In this document: positions 1 through 11,442 of the stretch, piece after piece
Layout: the number at the start of each line of letters is the position of its first letter
Position numbering within the stretch: position 1 is the stretch's first letter
From: Flavobacterium fluviale
Lineage (GTDB): Bacteria > Bacteroidota > Bacteroidia > Flavobacteriales > Flavobacteriaceae
Length of the DNA stretch: 64,000 nt
NCBI RefSeq assembly: GCF_003312915.1
Contig: NZ_CP030261.1
Span: forward strand, 1,426,001-1,490,000
Direction: 5' to 3'
Notes under the pieces: model-generated
The model's database searches: none
Told to the model about the DNA's origin: nothing
What the model saw: only the letters and a program-made list of their open reading frames with translations
Program-made: the position numbers and the translations under genes

Positions 1-1431
1 ACCAATTACCACTTCATCTTTATAATTAACTTTAGAAAAACTTCTGGAGAAAATATACGGCTGATCTGAAATCATATTGTGTATTCCTGCCCCAACCGCG
101 GGATGATTTCTGCGAAATTGACCCAGTTTTTGCCAATGCCAGAGTATTCTTTGAGTTTCAGAATTATTCTCAACATCATCCCAATTCATAAAAGATCGTA
201 AAGTAGCATCGCCTTCTGTACCTTCAATTACAAGAGAACGACCTGTTTCATCACCATAATAAATCTGTGACATTCCGGGTGAAAGTAATAATTTTGTTCC
301 GGCTTCAAAAGTTCGGATTCTATTGGCATCAAAGGGAGTAGGGTCGTCGTGTGAGGATATATAATTAAGAACGCTGAATCCTTTTAATTCATTTTGTAGT
401 TTTTCTGAATACTTCGAAAATATAACTTCATAATCGTTTTGAGCATCCAATTTAAATTCAAAATTAATCATGCAGTCAAAGCCGTTTTCAAAATAGTTTA
501 CTTTTCGGTCTCCAAAATCATAATCCAGTCCGGTGCTTATTTCATAACCGTAAACTTCCGCAATTGTATAAAAAGGATTTTGATCTAAAACTTCAAGCGG
601 ATGATGCTTTTTCCAAGTTTCAAATGCATAATCGCATTCTTTTCTAAAATCAACCCAAACATCTTCATCGGTATGTTTTACAGTATCGGCTCTGTAGCCG
701 TCAATTCCGAATTCGAGAATATAATCGGTTAACCACTTTATGATGTAATATTTTGGCGTTCTGGGGTAATTTGTTCTTTTGAAAAATTCATCTAGTGAAG
801 CGATTTCTTTTTCGTAACGGCCTTCATTTTTCCATTTTTCAATTAAGAAAACGGGCAGTTCAACTTCCTGATTACTTTCGGTACGTACATCTGGAAGATT
901 ATCAACCAAAGTACACATTGTTGTGTTTTCAAATGATTTATAATCGCATACAATTCCAGTTCTAACCCAGTCTTCTGGCCACATCGGATCTTCTTCAGTT
1001 ACAGGTCCGGTATGATTGATAACGCCGTCAAGCAGAATTCTAATGCCTTTTTCGTGGGCTTTTTTTACCAGATTTGCCAAATCTTCTTTAGTTCCGAAGT
1101 TAGGGTCTAAAGCCGTCCAATCTTTTGCCCAATAACCATGAAAGCCATAGCTAAGACCAGTTCCTTCGTCAACACCATCATGAATTTGTTCAACAATCGG
1201 CGTAAGCCAAATAGCATTTATTCCTAATTCATCAAAATAGCCTTCGTCGATTTTTTTGATAATTCCGATGATGTCACCGCCTTCAAAACCGCGTAATTTT
1301 CCCGGGGTTTTGGTTCTGTTAAAATTGATATCGTTTGAAGGATTTCCGTTGTAAAAACGATCGGTAAGTAAAAAGTAAACGTTTGCTCCTTCCCAGATGA
1401 AAGGTGGCTTTTGAGTATTGTCGTTATTCAT
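1..1431 (-). CDS. Cytoplasmic GH13 alpha-amylase, 3' end cut by window edge
   Basis: This frame is open from an ATG at 1431 to base 1, giving 477 codons without a stop, so the C-terminus lies outside the window. The translation starts MNNDNTQKPPFIWEGANVYF and has no signal peptide, so the enzyme probably stays in the cytoplasm and shortens imported maltodextrins. The GH13 signatures are in order: LLDGVINH near residue 133, GYRAD with the nucleophile Asp at about 249, AEVYG with the acid/base Glu at about 292, and a SSHDD motif for the third carboxylate. It is the distal gene of the minus-strand maltodextrin arm, 164 bases after the next GH13 gene. GH13 membership is certain; the exact specificity (amylase or maltodextrin glucosidase) is inferred. 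Confidence 0.9.
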   Translation of the reverse strand, partial: MNNDNTQKPPFIWEGANVYFLLTDRFYNGNPSNDINFNRTKTPGKLRGFEGGDIIGIIKKIDEGYFDELGINAIWLTPIVEQIHDGVDEGTGLSYGFHGYWAKDWTALDPNFGTKEDLANLVKKAHEKGIRILLDGVINHTGPVTEEDPMWPEDWVRTGIVCDYKSFENTTMCTLVDNLPDVRTESNQEVELPVFLIEKWKNEGRYEKEIASLDEFFKRTNYPRTPKYYIIKWLTDYILEFGIDGYRADTVKHTDEDVWVDFRKECDYAFETWKKHHPLEVLDQNPFYTIAEVYGYEISTGLDYDFGDRKVNYFENGFDCMINFEFKLDAQNDYEVIFSKYSEKLQNELKGFSVLNYISSHDDPTPFDANRIRTFEAGTKLLLSPGMSQIYYGDETGRSLVIEGTEGDATLRSFMNWDDVENNSETQRILWHWQKLGQFRRNHPAVGAGIHNMISDQPYIFSRSFSKVNYKDEVVIG

Positions 1432-1483
1432 TGAAATGATTATGAATCTTAAAGATACAGAAAGAATGGCGTATAATAAAAAA

Positions 1484-1538
1484 TTCCGCCACGAATTCAC
1501 GAATTATTGTTTTATAAATTCGTGAAATCTTGGCGGAA
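1484..1538. repeat. Imperfect palindrome, TTCCGCC-type intergenic repeat
   Basis: Two 22-base arms (1484-1505 and 1517-1538) are inverted copies matching at 20 of 22 positions, with an 11-base loop. The outer ends read TTCCGCCA and TGGCGGAA. It lies between two GH13 genes and lacks a T-run, so it looks like a dispersed REP-like element more than a plain terminator, although it could stall transcription. Confidence 0.75.
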
Positions 1539-1549
1539 AAAGTTTGCGT

Positions 1550-1569
1550 AGACGCACAGCTGTGCGTCT
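1550..1569. repeat. Perfect 20-base palindrome with GACGCAC arms
   Basis: AGACGCACAGCTGTGCGTCT is its own reverse complement. It starts 11 bases after the TTCCGCC hairpin and belongs to a different sequence type. It may be part of a composite repeat or a protein-binding site; nothing in the sequence decides this. Confidence 0.7.
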
Positions 1570-1595
1570 CTACAATATATACTGTATGTTTAAAA

Positions 1596-3458
1596 CTATT
1601 CCAATTCTAAAACTAAAGCTGATTTTGGTTCCAATGTAATTTCTGAACTTAAATCAAATGTTTTTCCAGTAATAACATCTTTTCCTGATTTAAAGTTTTT
1701 GATGCTTTCTTTGAAACGATTTGTTTTCACAACTTGCTCTTTTGCATTGTTATTGAAAACTACCATAACAGTTTTAGCATCGGTATATCTGAAATATACA
1801 TAGGTGTTATTTTCTGGAATATAATGCGTCATTTTTCCGAAATGAACCGCTTCATTTGATTTTCTCCAGTTGAATAATTTTGCAGTAAAATCGAAGTATT
1901 TCGCTTGTTCAGGCGTTCTTCCTGCTGCAGTCAGAGCGTTGTTTTTATCGCCAGCCCATCCGCCTGGAAAATCCTGACGAATATCGGCATCGCCTTTGCT
2001 TTTGTCGCCGCCCATTCCGATTTCTGAACCATAGTACAATTGCGGAATTCCGCGAACTGTCGCCAATAAAGTCATGGCAAGTTTGTATTTTGGAAGGTCG
2101 TATTTGAACTTATCATTCATACGGTCGGTATCATGATTTTCGGCAAAAACCAAAATGTTATTTGTATTTGGATATAAATAATCCATCGCAAAATTGTTGT
2201 AGAATTTAATCAACCCATTGTCCCAGCTTGGTTCGTCTTCATTGAAAGCAGAAGTAACCTGACTTTGAAGCGTAAAATCCATTACACTTGGCAGATTCGA
2301 ATTGTAATTTTCAATTGCACCAATTTTACTGTCTTTCTGCCAAAAAGCTAAATTCGCCTGATTGTGCATCCAGATTTCTCCAACAATATTGAAATTAGGA
2401 TATTCGTTTGTGATTGATTTCGCCCATTCGGCCATTGCCGTTTTATCCGAATAGTTATAAGTATCTACTCTAAAACCGTCAAGATTTGCAAACTCAATCC
2501 ACCAGATTGCGTTTTGAGTTAAGTATTTTGCAACCAAAGGATTTCTTAAATTCAAATCCGGCATGGAAGGTACAAACCAGCCGTCAACACAAACTTCCTG
2601 ATCTATTTTTGAAGCATGGATATCTGTAATTACTTCACGTCTGTGGTGTGTTTGTGTGAAAGTCTCGAATTGATTGAACCATGTTTTGGTTGGAATATCT
2701 TTCATCATCCAGTGTGTAATTCCCCAGTGATTGGTAACATAATCCATCACTAGTTTCATGTTCTTTTTGTGCATTTCTGCAGATAAACGAGCGTAGTCAT
2801 CATTCGTTCCATAACGAGGATCAATTTTATAAACATCAGATTGACCGTAAGTGTGGTATGAATGCTGTTTGTCATTGTCTTCGCATAAAGGCGTGCTCCA
2901 GATTGTAGTTGCACCAAGAGACGAAATGTAATCTAAGTTTTTAATGATTCCCTCGATATCACCACCGTGACGCCCGCCTGGCTCTGCGCGGTTTCCTTTT
3001 TCTGTTAAAGAAGTATCGCTGTCGTTTTTAGGGTTCCCGTTAGCAAAACGATCCGGCATTATTAAATACATCATATCTGATGCATCATAACTTTTTCTGT
3101 CGGCAGAATTCGCTCTTCTTTCTTTAAGAACATATTTTTGTTTGAAGGCAACTTTATTATTGTTTTTGAAAGAGAAAACTAATTCAGAAGCCTTTACATC
3201 TTTTGTATCAATTGTTACGAAAAGGTAATTTGGGTTTTCTGTTGTTTCTACATTTTTAATTACCACATTATTTGAAACCGAAGCTTCATATTGTGCAATA
3301 TTTTTTCCGTAAAACATAATTTGCAGTTCCGAATTTTTCATTCCTGCATACCAGAAAGGCGGTTCTACTTTTTGGATTTGCGCTTTCGCGGAAGCGGAAA
3401 ACAACAAAACCAATAGTATTAATCTAAAGATATGATAGTTTATTTTTAGGTTTTTCAT
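1596..3458 (-). CDS. Exported GH13 alpha-amylase / neopullulanase (SusA-like)
   Basis: The 620-residue protein begins with a signal peptide ending near AKAQ (residue 27) and has no lipobox, so a periplasmic enzyme is expected. Residues about 28-115 form a beta-rich N-terminal domain like that of cyclomaltodextrinases. The catalytic barrel follows, with MDYVTNH (238-244), GFRVD with nucleophile Asp332, VGEIW with acid/base Glu361, and ENHD with Asp443. The last 80 residues form a C-terminal beta domain. The architecture matches SusA of Bacteroides, which cuts imported malto-oligosaccharides. It is transcribed with the GH97 and GH65 genes; a 102-base gap holding an inverted repeat separates it from the GH97 gene. 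Confidence 0.9.
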   Translation of the reverse strand: MKNLKINYHIFRLILLVLLFSASAKAQIQKVEPPFWYAGMKNSELQIMFYGKNIAQYEASVSNNVVIKNVETTENPNYLFVTIDTKDVKASELVFSFKNNNKVAFKQKYVLKERRANSADRKSYDASDMMYLIMPDRFANGNPKNDSDTSLTEKGNRAEPGGRHGGDIEGIIKNLDYISSLGATTIWSTPLCEDNDKQHSYHTYGQSDVYKIDPRYGTNDDYARLSAEMHKKNMKLVMDYVTNHWGITHWMMKDIPTKTWFNQFETFTQTHHRREVITDIHASKIDQEVCVDGWFVPSMPDLNLRNPLVAKYLTQNAIWWIEFANLDGFRVDTYNYSDKTAMAEWAKSITNEYPNFNIVGEIWMHNQANLAFWQKDSKIGAIENYNSNLPSVMDFTLQSQVTSAFNEDEPSWDNGLIKFYNNFAMDYLYPNTNNILVFAENHDTDRMNDKFKYDLPKYKLAMTLLATVRGIPQLYYGSEIGMGGDKSKGDADIRQDFPGGWAGDKNNALTAAGRTPEQAKYFDFTAKLFNWRKSNEAVHFGKMTHYIPENNTYVYFRYTDAKTVMVVFNNNAKEQVVKTNRFKESIKNFKSGKDVITGKTFDLSSEITLEPKSALVLELE

Positions 3459-3473
3459 AGTGAATAGAATTTA

Positions 3474-3553
3474 AACCATATAAGAAATGTAAGAACATTT
3501 AAGACAAAAACTAGAGATTTCTATTTAAATGGACTTACATTTCTTATATGGTT
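3474..3553. repeat. Long inverted repeat, AACCATATAAG type
   Basis: Arms of 29 bases at 3474-3502 and 3525-3553 match in inverted orientation except for two central bases, with a 22-base AT-rich loop. The ends read AACCATATAAG. It fills most of the gap between the GH97 and GH13 genes of one operon. Without a T-run it is better called a dispersed palindromic repeat that may act as an mRNA stabiliser or attenuator. Confidence 0.75.
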
Positions 3554-3560
3554 AATTAAA

Positions 3561-5687
<2,127 letters not shown>

Positions 5688-5702
5688 TTAGAGTATTGTA
5701 AT

Positions 5703-8006
5703 TTAATTTATTTGTACAAATTTACTTGCAATTACAGGATTTCCATTAAATACAATTGTTAAATCTTGATCGCCATCTACAGTAAATGTTGTTTCGTTAT
5801 GATTTACAGCTACTTTTAAAATTTGATTTCTAAAATTAATTTTAAAAGAATACCCTTTCCATTCTTTTGGGATTTTTGGAGAGAAATGCAATTGGTCATT
5901 TTTTACTCTCATTCCGCCAAAACCTTCTACAATACTCATCCATGTTCCGGCCATTGAAGTGATGTGGCAGCCTTCTTCAACTTCTTTGTTATAATCGTCC
6001 AAATCCAAACGAGAAGTTCTTAAGTAGAAAGTGTATGCCATATCCATTTTGTCTAAAACAGCAGCCTGAATGGAGTGTACGCAAGGAGAAAGTGAACTTT
6101 CATGAACCGTAAATGATTCATAAAAATCGAAGTTTCTTTCTAATTCTTCTCTTGAAAAATGATCTTCGAAGAAATAAAAACATTGTAAAACGTCTGCTTG
6201 TTTGATATATGGCGAACGTAAAACACGATCCCAAGACCATTTTTGGTTAATAGGACGCTGCGAGCGATCTAAATCTTTAACCGGAACTAAATCTTTGTCT
6301 AAGAAACCGTCTTGCTGTAAATAAATTCCAAGTTCTTTTGAAGTTGGGAAATACATATCATCGGCCACTTTTTTCCATTCCTGAATTTCTTCTGCCGAAA
6401 GGCTTACTTTTTCTAAAATGCGTTTGTGATCTGCAGGATATTCTGAACCCACTTTTTCAATTTGTTCTGCAGCAAAATCAATACACCATTTTGCAATATA
6501 ATTGGTGTAGAAATTATTGTTGATGTTGTTTTCGTACTCGTTTGGTCCGGTAACTCCCAAAATCACATATTGATTTTTCTGTTTTGAGAAAGAAGCTCTC
6601 TGGTGCCAGAAACGGGCAATCCCGATTAAAACTTCTAAACCTTTTTCAGGAATATAAGAGTAATCTCCGGTATAACGGTAATAGTTGTAAATCGCAAAAG
6701 CAATTGCACCGTTTCTATGGATTTCTTCGTGAGTGATTTCCCATTCGTTGTGGCATTCTTCACCATTCATGGTAACCATTGGGTACAATGCAGCACCGTT
6801 TTTGAAACCTAAATTATCTTTAGCGTTTTCAATTGCTTTGTCTAATTGGTTGTAACGATACGTCAATAAGTTTCGAGCAACCTGCTGATCTTTTGTAGCC
6901 ATGTAAAACGGAATACAATAAGCCTCAGTGTCCCAGTAAGTTGATCCACCGTATTTTTCTCCGGTGAAACCTTTTGGACCGATATTCAAACGAGAATCTT
7001 TTCCTAAATACGTTTGATTTAATTGGAAAATATTGAAACGAATTCCCTGTTGTGCTTTTACATCTCCATCAATGGTAATATCTGACATTTCCCAGATTTT
7101 TGCCCAAGCCTCGATTTGATTTTGAAGCAAAGCATCGTATCCTGAATTAACAGCAGATTTTATTACTTTTTCGGCTGCAGCCAAAGTGTTTTCGTGGTTT
7201 AAAGAAACTGTATAACCACCAATTTTTTGAATTGCTGAGGTTTGCCCTTTTGCAATAATGGTTCCGTAAGTATATTGAACTTTGTCTGCAGTTGAATCGA
7301 TTGTAGAAGGTGAAACGTGAATGTCTTCATCATTTGCCAAAATCGTATTGTGCATGAAAGTTGTTACTTTAAAATGCGTTTTAAAAGTCTGCGCTGTTAC
7401 AAAAGCTTCGTTTGTGCCTTTTTTAACTTCAAGCGGTTCCCAGAATTTTTCTTCCCAGTTGGCATCTTCATTCGTTACACCAGCGTCTACATAAGGTTTG
7501 TAAACTATTTTTGCATCTTTGTTTAAAGGCGTGATTTCGTACTTGATAATTCCCGCTTCATCTAAATCTAATGAAAGAAAACGACGAACATTTACGGCAA
7601 TTTCGGTTCCGTTTTTTAGAACAGCTTCAAAAGAACGATTGTACCATCCTTCTTTCATATTTAGTTCTCTGCGGAAATTTCTAACCTCCGTACAAGTATT
7701 TAAATCTAGATTTTCTTCGTTGATTTCAATGTCAATTCCAATCCAGTTTGGAGCATTTAATACTTTGGCAAAATATTTCGGATAACCGTTTTTCCACCAG
7801 CCCACTTTTGTTTTGTCTGGATAATAGATTCCAGCGATGTAACTTCCTTGAAAAGTTTCTGCTGAATAGGTTTCTTCAAAATTGGCGCGCTGCCCCATAG
7901 CACCGTTACCGATACTAAAAAGACTTTCAGACGATTTTACTCTTTCGGCATCAAATCCTTCTTCTATAATTGACCAATTATCTGGTTTTATATAATCTTG
8001 ATTCAT
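5703..8006 (-). CDS. GH65 maltose phosphorylase
   Basis: This 767-residue protein has no signal peptide and spans a full GH65 fold: N-terminal beta-sandwich, (alpha/alpha)6 barrel and C-terminal beta sheet. The conserved stretch CHNEWEITHEEIHRNGA contains Glu423, which aligns with the general acid of maltose phosphorylases. The enzyme would convert maltose and phosphate to glucose and beta-glucose-1-phosphate in the cytoplasm. The beta-phosphoglucomutase just upstream in the same operon supplies the next step and supports phosphorylase over hydrolase activity. Trehalose or kojibiose phosphorylase are possible alternatives; the starch-locus setting argues for maltose. Confidence 0.92.
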   Translation of the reverse strand: MNQDYIKPDNWSIIEEGFDAERVKSSESLFSIGNGAMGQRANFEETYSAETFQGSYIAGIYYPDKTKVGWWKNGYPKYFAKVLNAPNWIGIDIEINEENLDLNTCTEVRNFRRELNMKEGWYNRSFEAVLKNGTEIAVNVRRFLSLDLDEAGIIKYEITPLNKDAKIVYKPYVDAGVTNEDANWEEKFWEPLEVKKGTNEAFVTAQTFKTHFKVTTFMHNTILANDEDIHVSPSTIDSTADKVQYTYGTIIAKGQTSAIQKIGGYTVSLNHENTLAAAEKVIKSAVNSGYDALLQNQIEAWAKIWEMSDITIDGDVKAQQGIRFNIFQLNQTYLGKDSRLNIGPKGFTGEKYGGSTYWDTEAYCIPFYMATKDQQVARNLLTYRYNQLDKAIENAKDNLGFKNGAALYPMVTMNGEECHNEWEITHEEIHRNGAIAFAIYNYYRYTGDYSYIPEKGLEVLIGIARFWHQRASFSKQKNQYVILGVTGPNEYENNINNNFYTNYIAKWCIDFAAEQIEKVGSEYPADHKRILEKVSLSAEEIQEWKKVADDMYFPTSKELGIYLQQDGFLDKDLVPVKDLDRSQRPINQKWSWDRVLRSPYIKQADVLQCFYFFEDHFSREELERNFDFYESFTVHESSLSPCVHSIQAAVLDKMDMAYTFYLRTSRLDLDDYNKEVEEGCHITSMAGTWMSIVEGFGGMRVKNDQLHFSPKIPKEWKGYSFKINFRNQILKVAVNHNETTFTVDGDQDLTIVFNGNPVIASKFVQIN

Positions 8007-8025
8007 TTTCTAAATTAGATAATGT

Positions 8026-8138
8026 GGCAATTTGATAATTACATAATTGCCTGGGTTTTTTAATAACTTTTTACACTCATTTGAGTAATCGCAGCATTAG
8101 AATATTTTGTCATCGAGATAAATTATCTCATTGAGACA
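8026..8138. repeat. Two small hairpins in the gap between pgmB and GH65 genes
   Basis: GGCAATT at 8026 and AATTGCC ending at 8051 form one hairpin. GAGATAA and TTATCTC around 8115-8129 form a second, perfect one with a one-base centre. The rest of the 140-base gap is AT-rich with repeated TCTAATTA-like words. No T-run follows either hairpin on the minus strand, so the operon probably continues through. Confidence 0.45.
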
Positions 8139-8146
8139 TTTTCTAA

Positions 8147-8800
8147 TTATCCAATTAACTCTTCAATAAAGCTTGTTTCGATTTGGGTAAAATCTTTAAA
8201 AATATAGTCAGCTTCATGTAAAATTGTTTCCTCACCAATTCCCACACTTACCATTTCTGCAATATTTGCTGCCTGAATTCCGGCAACAGAATCTTCAAAT
8301 ACAATTGAATCTTTTGGATCAATATTTAATAATTGAGCCGCTTTTAAGAAAACTTCTGGATCTGGTTTTGCATTGGTAACATCGTTACCGTCAACAATAA
8401 CATCGAAATACGAAAGAATTCCAGTTTTTTCAAGAATTGGTCGGGCATTTTTACTCGCAGAACCCAATGCAATTCCTTGGTTTTTATCTTTTAATAGTTT
8501 TAGAATTTTAGCAACTCCTGGAAGAATCTCACTTTCGTCCATGTCAACTAAATAGGATAAATAATCTTCGTTTTTCTGAATCAGCCATTTGTCTTTGTCT
8601 TCCTGAGAAGCCTCAACATTTCCTAATCCGAGTATAATATCTAACGAACGAACGCGGCTCACGCCTTTTAAAAGTTCGTTGTCTTCATGTGTAAAATTTA
8701 TATTTAATGCTTGTGCAATTTTCTGCCATGCTAAAAAGTGGTATTTAGCGGTATCAACGATTACTCCGTCAAGATCGAATATGAAGGCTTTTTTGTTCAT
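8147..8800 (-). CDS. pgmB: Beta-phosphoglucomutase
   Basis: The 217-residue HAD-superfamily protein starts MNKKAFIFDLDGVIVDT. Asp9 is the phosphorylated nucleophile and Asp11 the acid/base residue of the family. Later motifs are GSASKN (motif II), and KPDPEVF with FEDSVAGIQAA (motifs III and IV). It would convert beta-glucose-1-phosphate to glucose-6-phosphate. Its place between the sugar permease and maltose phosphorylase fits the phosphorolytic maltose route. Length and cap domain are normal for the family. Start and spacing (17 bases after the permease gene) are typical of an operon. Confidence 0.95.
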   Translation of the reverse strand: MNKKAFIFDLDGVIVDTAKYHFLAWQKIAQALNINFTHEDNELLKGVSRVRSLDIILGLGNVEASQEDKDKWLIQKNEDYLSYLVDMDESEILPGVAKILKLLKDKNQGIALGSASKNARPILEKTGILSYFDVIVDGNDVTNAKPDPEVFLKAAQLLNIDPKDSIVFEDSVAGIQAANIAEMVSVGIGEETILHEADYIFKDFTQIETSFIEELIG

Positions 8801-8817
8801 TTTAGGGAAATTCTTCT

Positions 8818-10173
8818 TTATGATTTTACAATAGTGTCATCTACATCTTTTACTTTGTAGACTAAAAGAGCGGCAATTAAAAAACTTACTCCGCTGGTAA
8901 TTAGGGCATAAATTGCGTCTCCATTGTAAAGGTATTTTACAATTGGACCTCCAATTAAGGCATTTACAATTTGTGGAATAACAACAAAGAAGTTGAAGAT
9001 TCCCATGTAAACTCCCATCTTTTTTGGAGCAATTGATCCTGCAAGAATGGCGTAAGGCATTGCCAGGATACTCGCCCAGGCAACTCCAATTAAAATCATT
9101 GGCAGTACAACCCAGTCTTCATTTGGCATAAAATAGATAGAGATTAATCCGATTCCACCAATAATTAGTGAAAGTGCGTGAGTTGATTTTCTTCCGATTT
9201 TTTTAGCGATGTACGGTAAGAAGAATAAAGCGATAATAGCAGAAACTAAGTTGTAAACACCAAATAGAATTCCGACCCAGTCACCGGCATCCTGATATTG
9301 CTGGCTTGAAGTATCGCTTAATGGTAAACCGTAAATATGGTGTGCGATTGCCGGCGTTGTAAAAACCCACATTCCAAATAATCCAAACCAAGAGAAAAAC
9401 TGCACCCAGCTCAGCTGACGCATTGTTGTTGGCATTTTTGCAAAATCGGTAAAAATGTCTGTGATTTTTGATTTTTCCTCAGAATCAGAAATTGCATCAT
9501 TTTGCGGATCTTCAAAGTTTGCTAACTCTTCTGGTGTGTACTCTTTTGTTGTGAATAAGGTCACTAAGATCGAACCAATTAAAACTGCAGCGCCAATGAT
9601 AAACGATAAAGTTAAATTTAAAGGTACGCTCCCCGGAACTGTGCTGTTTGAAACATGAAAGTACTTTGTTAAAACATAAGGCAATGCGGAACCAATTACA
9701 GCTCCAAAACCAATTAAAGAGGTTTGAATACTGAAACCTGCAGTTCGCTGATCTGTTCTTAAATTATCACCAACAAGAGCGCGAAATGGCTCCATGGCAA
9801 TGTTGAAAGAAGCATCCATGATCATTAACATTCCGGCACCAACCCATAAAGCCGGTAAAATTGAAATGAAAATATTAGCTTGCGGCATTAAAATTAATCC
9901 GACTGAAGCTAAAATAGCGCCTACAAGAAAAAACGGCTTTCGTCTGCCGAATCTTCCCCATGTTTTATCGCTGTAATGACCAATGATTGGCTGCACTATT
10001 AATCCCATAAGGGGAGCAATAATCCAGAACCATGAAAGTTCATGTACGTCGGCACCAAAAATTTGAAGAATTCTGCTGGCATTTGCATTTTGAAGTGCAA
10101 ACCCCATTTGTATTCCCAAGAAACCAAAACTCATGTTCCAAATTTCCCAGAAACTTAATTTACGCTTTTCCAT
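8818..10173 (-). CDS. MFS sugar permease (GPH/sucrose-maltose type)
   Basis: The 451-residue membrane protein shows about 12 hydrophobic segments and MFS loop motifs such as GHYSDKTWGRFGRRKPFF between segments 2 and 3. The WGRFGRRKPF motif resembles sucrose/maltose-proton symporters of the glycoside-pentoside-hexuronide type. It is the first gene of the minus-strand maltodextrin arm and lies next to an operator-like palindrome, so maltose or short maltodextrin uptake across the inner membrane is likely. A hydrophilic loop of about 35 residues near residue 215 divides the two halves. Confidence 0.88.
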   Translation of the reverse strand: MEKRKLSFWEIWNMSFGFLGIQMGFALQNANASRILQIFGADVHELSWFWIIAPLMGLIVQPIIGHYSDKTWGRFGRRKPFFLVGAILASVGLILMPQANIFISILPALWVGAGMLMIMDASFNIAMEPFRALVGDNLRTDQRTAGFSIQTSLIGFGAVIGSALPYVLTKYFHVSNSTVPGSVPLNLTLSFIIGAAVLIGSILVTLFTTKEYTPEELANFEDPQNDAISDSEEKSKITDIFTDFAKMPTTMRQLSWVQFFSWFGLFGMWVFTTPAIAHHIYGLPLSDTSSQQYQDAGDWVGILFGVYNLVSAIIALFFLPYIAKKIGRKSTHALSLIIGGIGLISIYFMPNEDWVVLPMILIGVAWASILAMPYAILAGSIAPKKMGVYMGIFNFFVVIPQIVNALIGGPIVKYLYNGDAIYALITSGVSFLIAALLVYKVKDVDDTIVKS

Positions 10174-10196
10174 ATCGTAATTTGAAAAAATTATAC

Positions 10197-10215
10197 GATA
10201 AGCGCTTTGCTTATC
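10197..10215. promoter_or_regulatory. Probable LacI-type operator upstream of the maltose permease gene
   Basis: GATAAGC and GCTTATC are inverted arms around a five-base centre, and the segment contains AAGCGCTT, which fits the AAnCGnTT core of LacI-family operators. It lies 24 bases upstream of the permease ATG, next to a TATAATTT box on the minus strand, so a bound repressor would cover the promoter. The adjacent lacI-type gene is the natural candidate regulator. This is inference from position and symmetry. Confidence 0.5.
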
Positions 10216-10299
10216 AAAACTTACTGTTTTTTTCGAAGTAAAAGTAAAAGCCTTGACGGCCGTAAAAGTATAAATTATTTTTAGATATATGCTAACAAA

Positions 10300-10326
10300 A
10301 AAGCCATAAATGTTATTTATGGCTTT
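10300..10326 (-). terminator. Rho-independent terminator of the LacI-type gene
   Basis: Perfect 11-base arms AAAGCCATAAA and TTTATGGCTTT enclose a five-base loop and are followed on the minus strand by six T. It starts 24 bases after the regulator stop and isolates that gene from the permease operon. Confidence 0.85.
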
Positions 10327-10349
10327 AGAATATATTGATTTTAAGAAAA

Positions 10350-11381
10350 TTAATCGGTTGATTCTCTTTTAATAAGATGCGTTTCGATAACTTCTGTCGT
10401 ATAATTTTCATTTTCTTCCTCGTCGTCATCGTGTTCAGCTTCGAGTCTTTCAATAAGCATTTTAGCGGCTTTATTTCCCATTTTTTCACCACTCTGACTA
10501 ACTGTTGTAATACTTGGAGTAGAATATTTGGAGATGATTCCGTCAGTAAAAGCAATTACAGCTAAATCTTCTGGGACTTTTAATCCCATTTTTGATGCGG
10601 TTTTGATAATCGTTACTGCAAAAAGCTCATTTACAGCAAAAACAGCATCAAAAGCTCTGTCGTGTAAAAGCTGGCTGATAGTGATTTCACAGGTATCAAC
10701 GTCTTCAATTTTAATGATTAAATCTTCATTGAACGGAATTCCGTTGTCTAAAAGTGCTTTTTCATAACCGTCAGTTCTTAGTTTTCCGACACTTACGTAA
10801 TCGACAGTTGTTACTAAAGCGATTTTTTTTCTGCCATTGTCAATTAAACTTTGAACGGCTTCATATGCTGCTGCCTTATCATCAATAATCACTTTATCGC
10901 ACAAAATATCATTGGTCACGCGGTCGAACATAACAACCGGCATTCCTTGATTAATTACTTCTGTAATGTGATGAAAATCACCTTTGTATTGTGTTTCTTT
11001 AGAAAGAGACATGATAAAACCGTCGATGCTACCGTTGGCTAACATCTCCATATTTAGTACTTCTTTATCAAAAGAATCATCAGATAAACAGATGACAACA
11101 CTATAACCATTTTCGTTCGCAACCTGCTCGATTCCGTTGATTACCGTAGAGAAAAAATAATGTACAATTTCAGGAATGATAATACCAATACTTTTGGTTT
11201 TTCGGTTCTTTAAACTAAGGGCAATATTGTTAGGTTTATAGTTGTAAAACTTTGCAAAAGCCTGCACTTTTAAGCGCGTTTCTTCGCCAATTTCAAGACT
11301 GTTTCTAAGTGATTTTGAGACAGTTGAAATGGATACGTCAAGTTCCTTTGCAATCTGTTTTAGGGTTATTTTGCGTTTCAT
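10350..11381 (-). CDS. LacI-family transcriptional regulator of the starch locus
   Basis: The 343-residue protein starts with a LacI helix-turn-helix, TLKQIAKELDVSISTVSKSL at residues about 5-24, then the hinge region with SLKNRKTKSIGIIIPE and a periplasmic-binding-like effector domain to about residue 325. The C-terminal tail is acidic (EAEHDDDEEENEN). It sits between the two arms of the starch locus and is preceded by the susC promoter region. In Bacteroides the Sus locus is controlled by the unrelated SusR, so LacI control is a flavobacterial arrangement. Candidate operators lie at 10197 and 11443. Effector is probably a malto-oligosaccharide, which is inferred only. Confidence 0.93.
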   Translation of the reverse strand: MKRKITLKQIAKELDVSISTVSKSLRNSLEIGEETRLKVQAFAKFYNYKPNNIALSLKNRKTKSIGIIIPEIVHYFFSTVINGIEQVANENGYSVVICLSDDSFDKEVLNMEMLANGSIDGFIMSLSKETQYKGDFHHITEVINQGMPVVMFDRVTNDILCDKVIIDDKAAAYEAVQSLIDNGRKKIALVTTVDYVSVGKLRTDGYEKALLDNGIPFNEDLIIKIEDVDTCEITISQLLHDRAFDAVFAVNELFAVTIIKTASKMGLKVPEDLAVIAFTDGIISKYSTPSITTVSQSGEKMGNKAAKMLIERLEAEHDDDEEENENYTTEVIETHLIKRESTD

Positions 11382-11442
11382 GGCGGAAAGTGAAAAAAAT
11401 CTAATTAATAATAAAGGTATCTGAAATTTTTATAATTGACAA

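Noticed and set aside
10325-10555. Open frame overlapping the 3' end of the LacI-type gene
   Set aside because: It is a shifted frame within a well-supported gene and includes its terminator; no motif.
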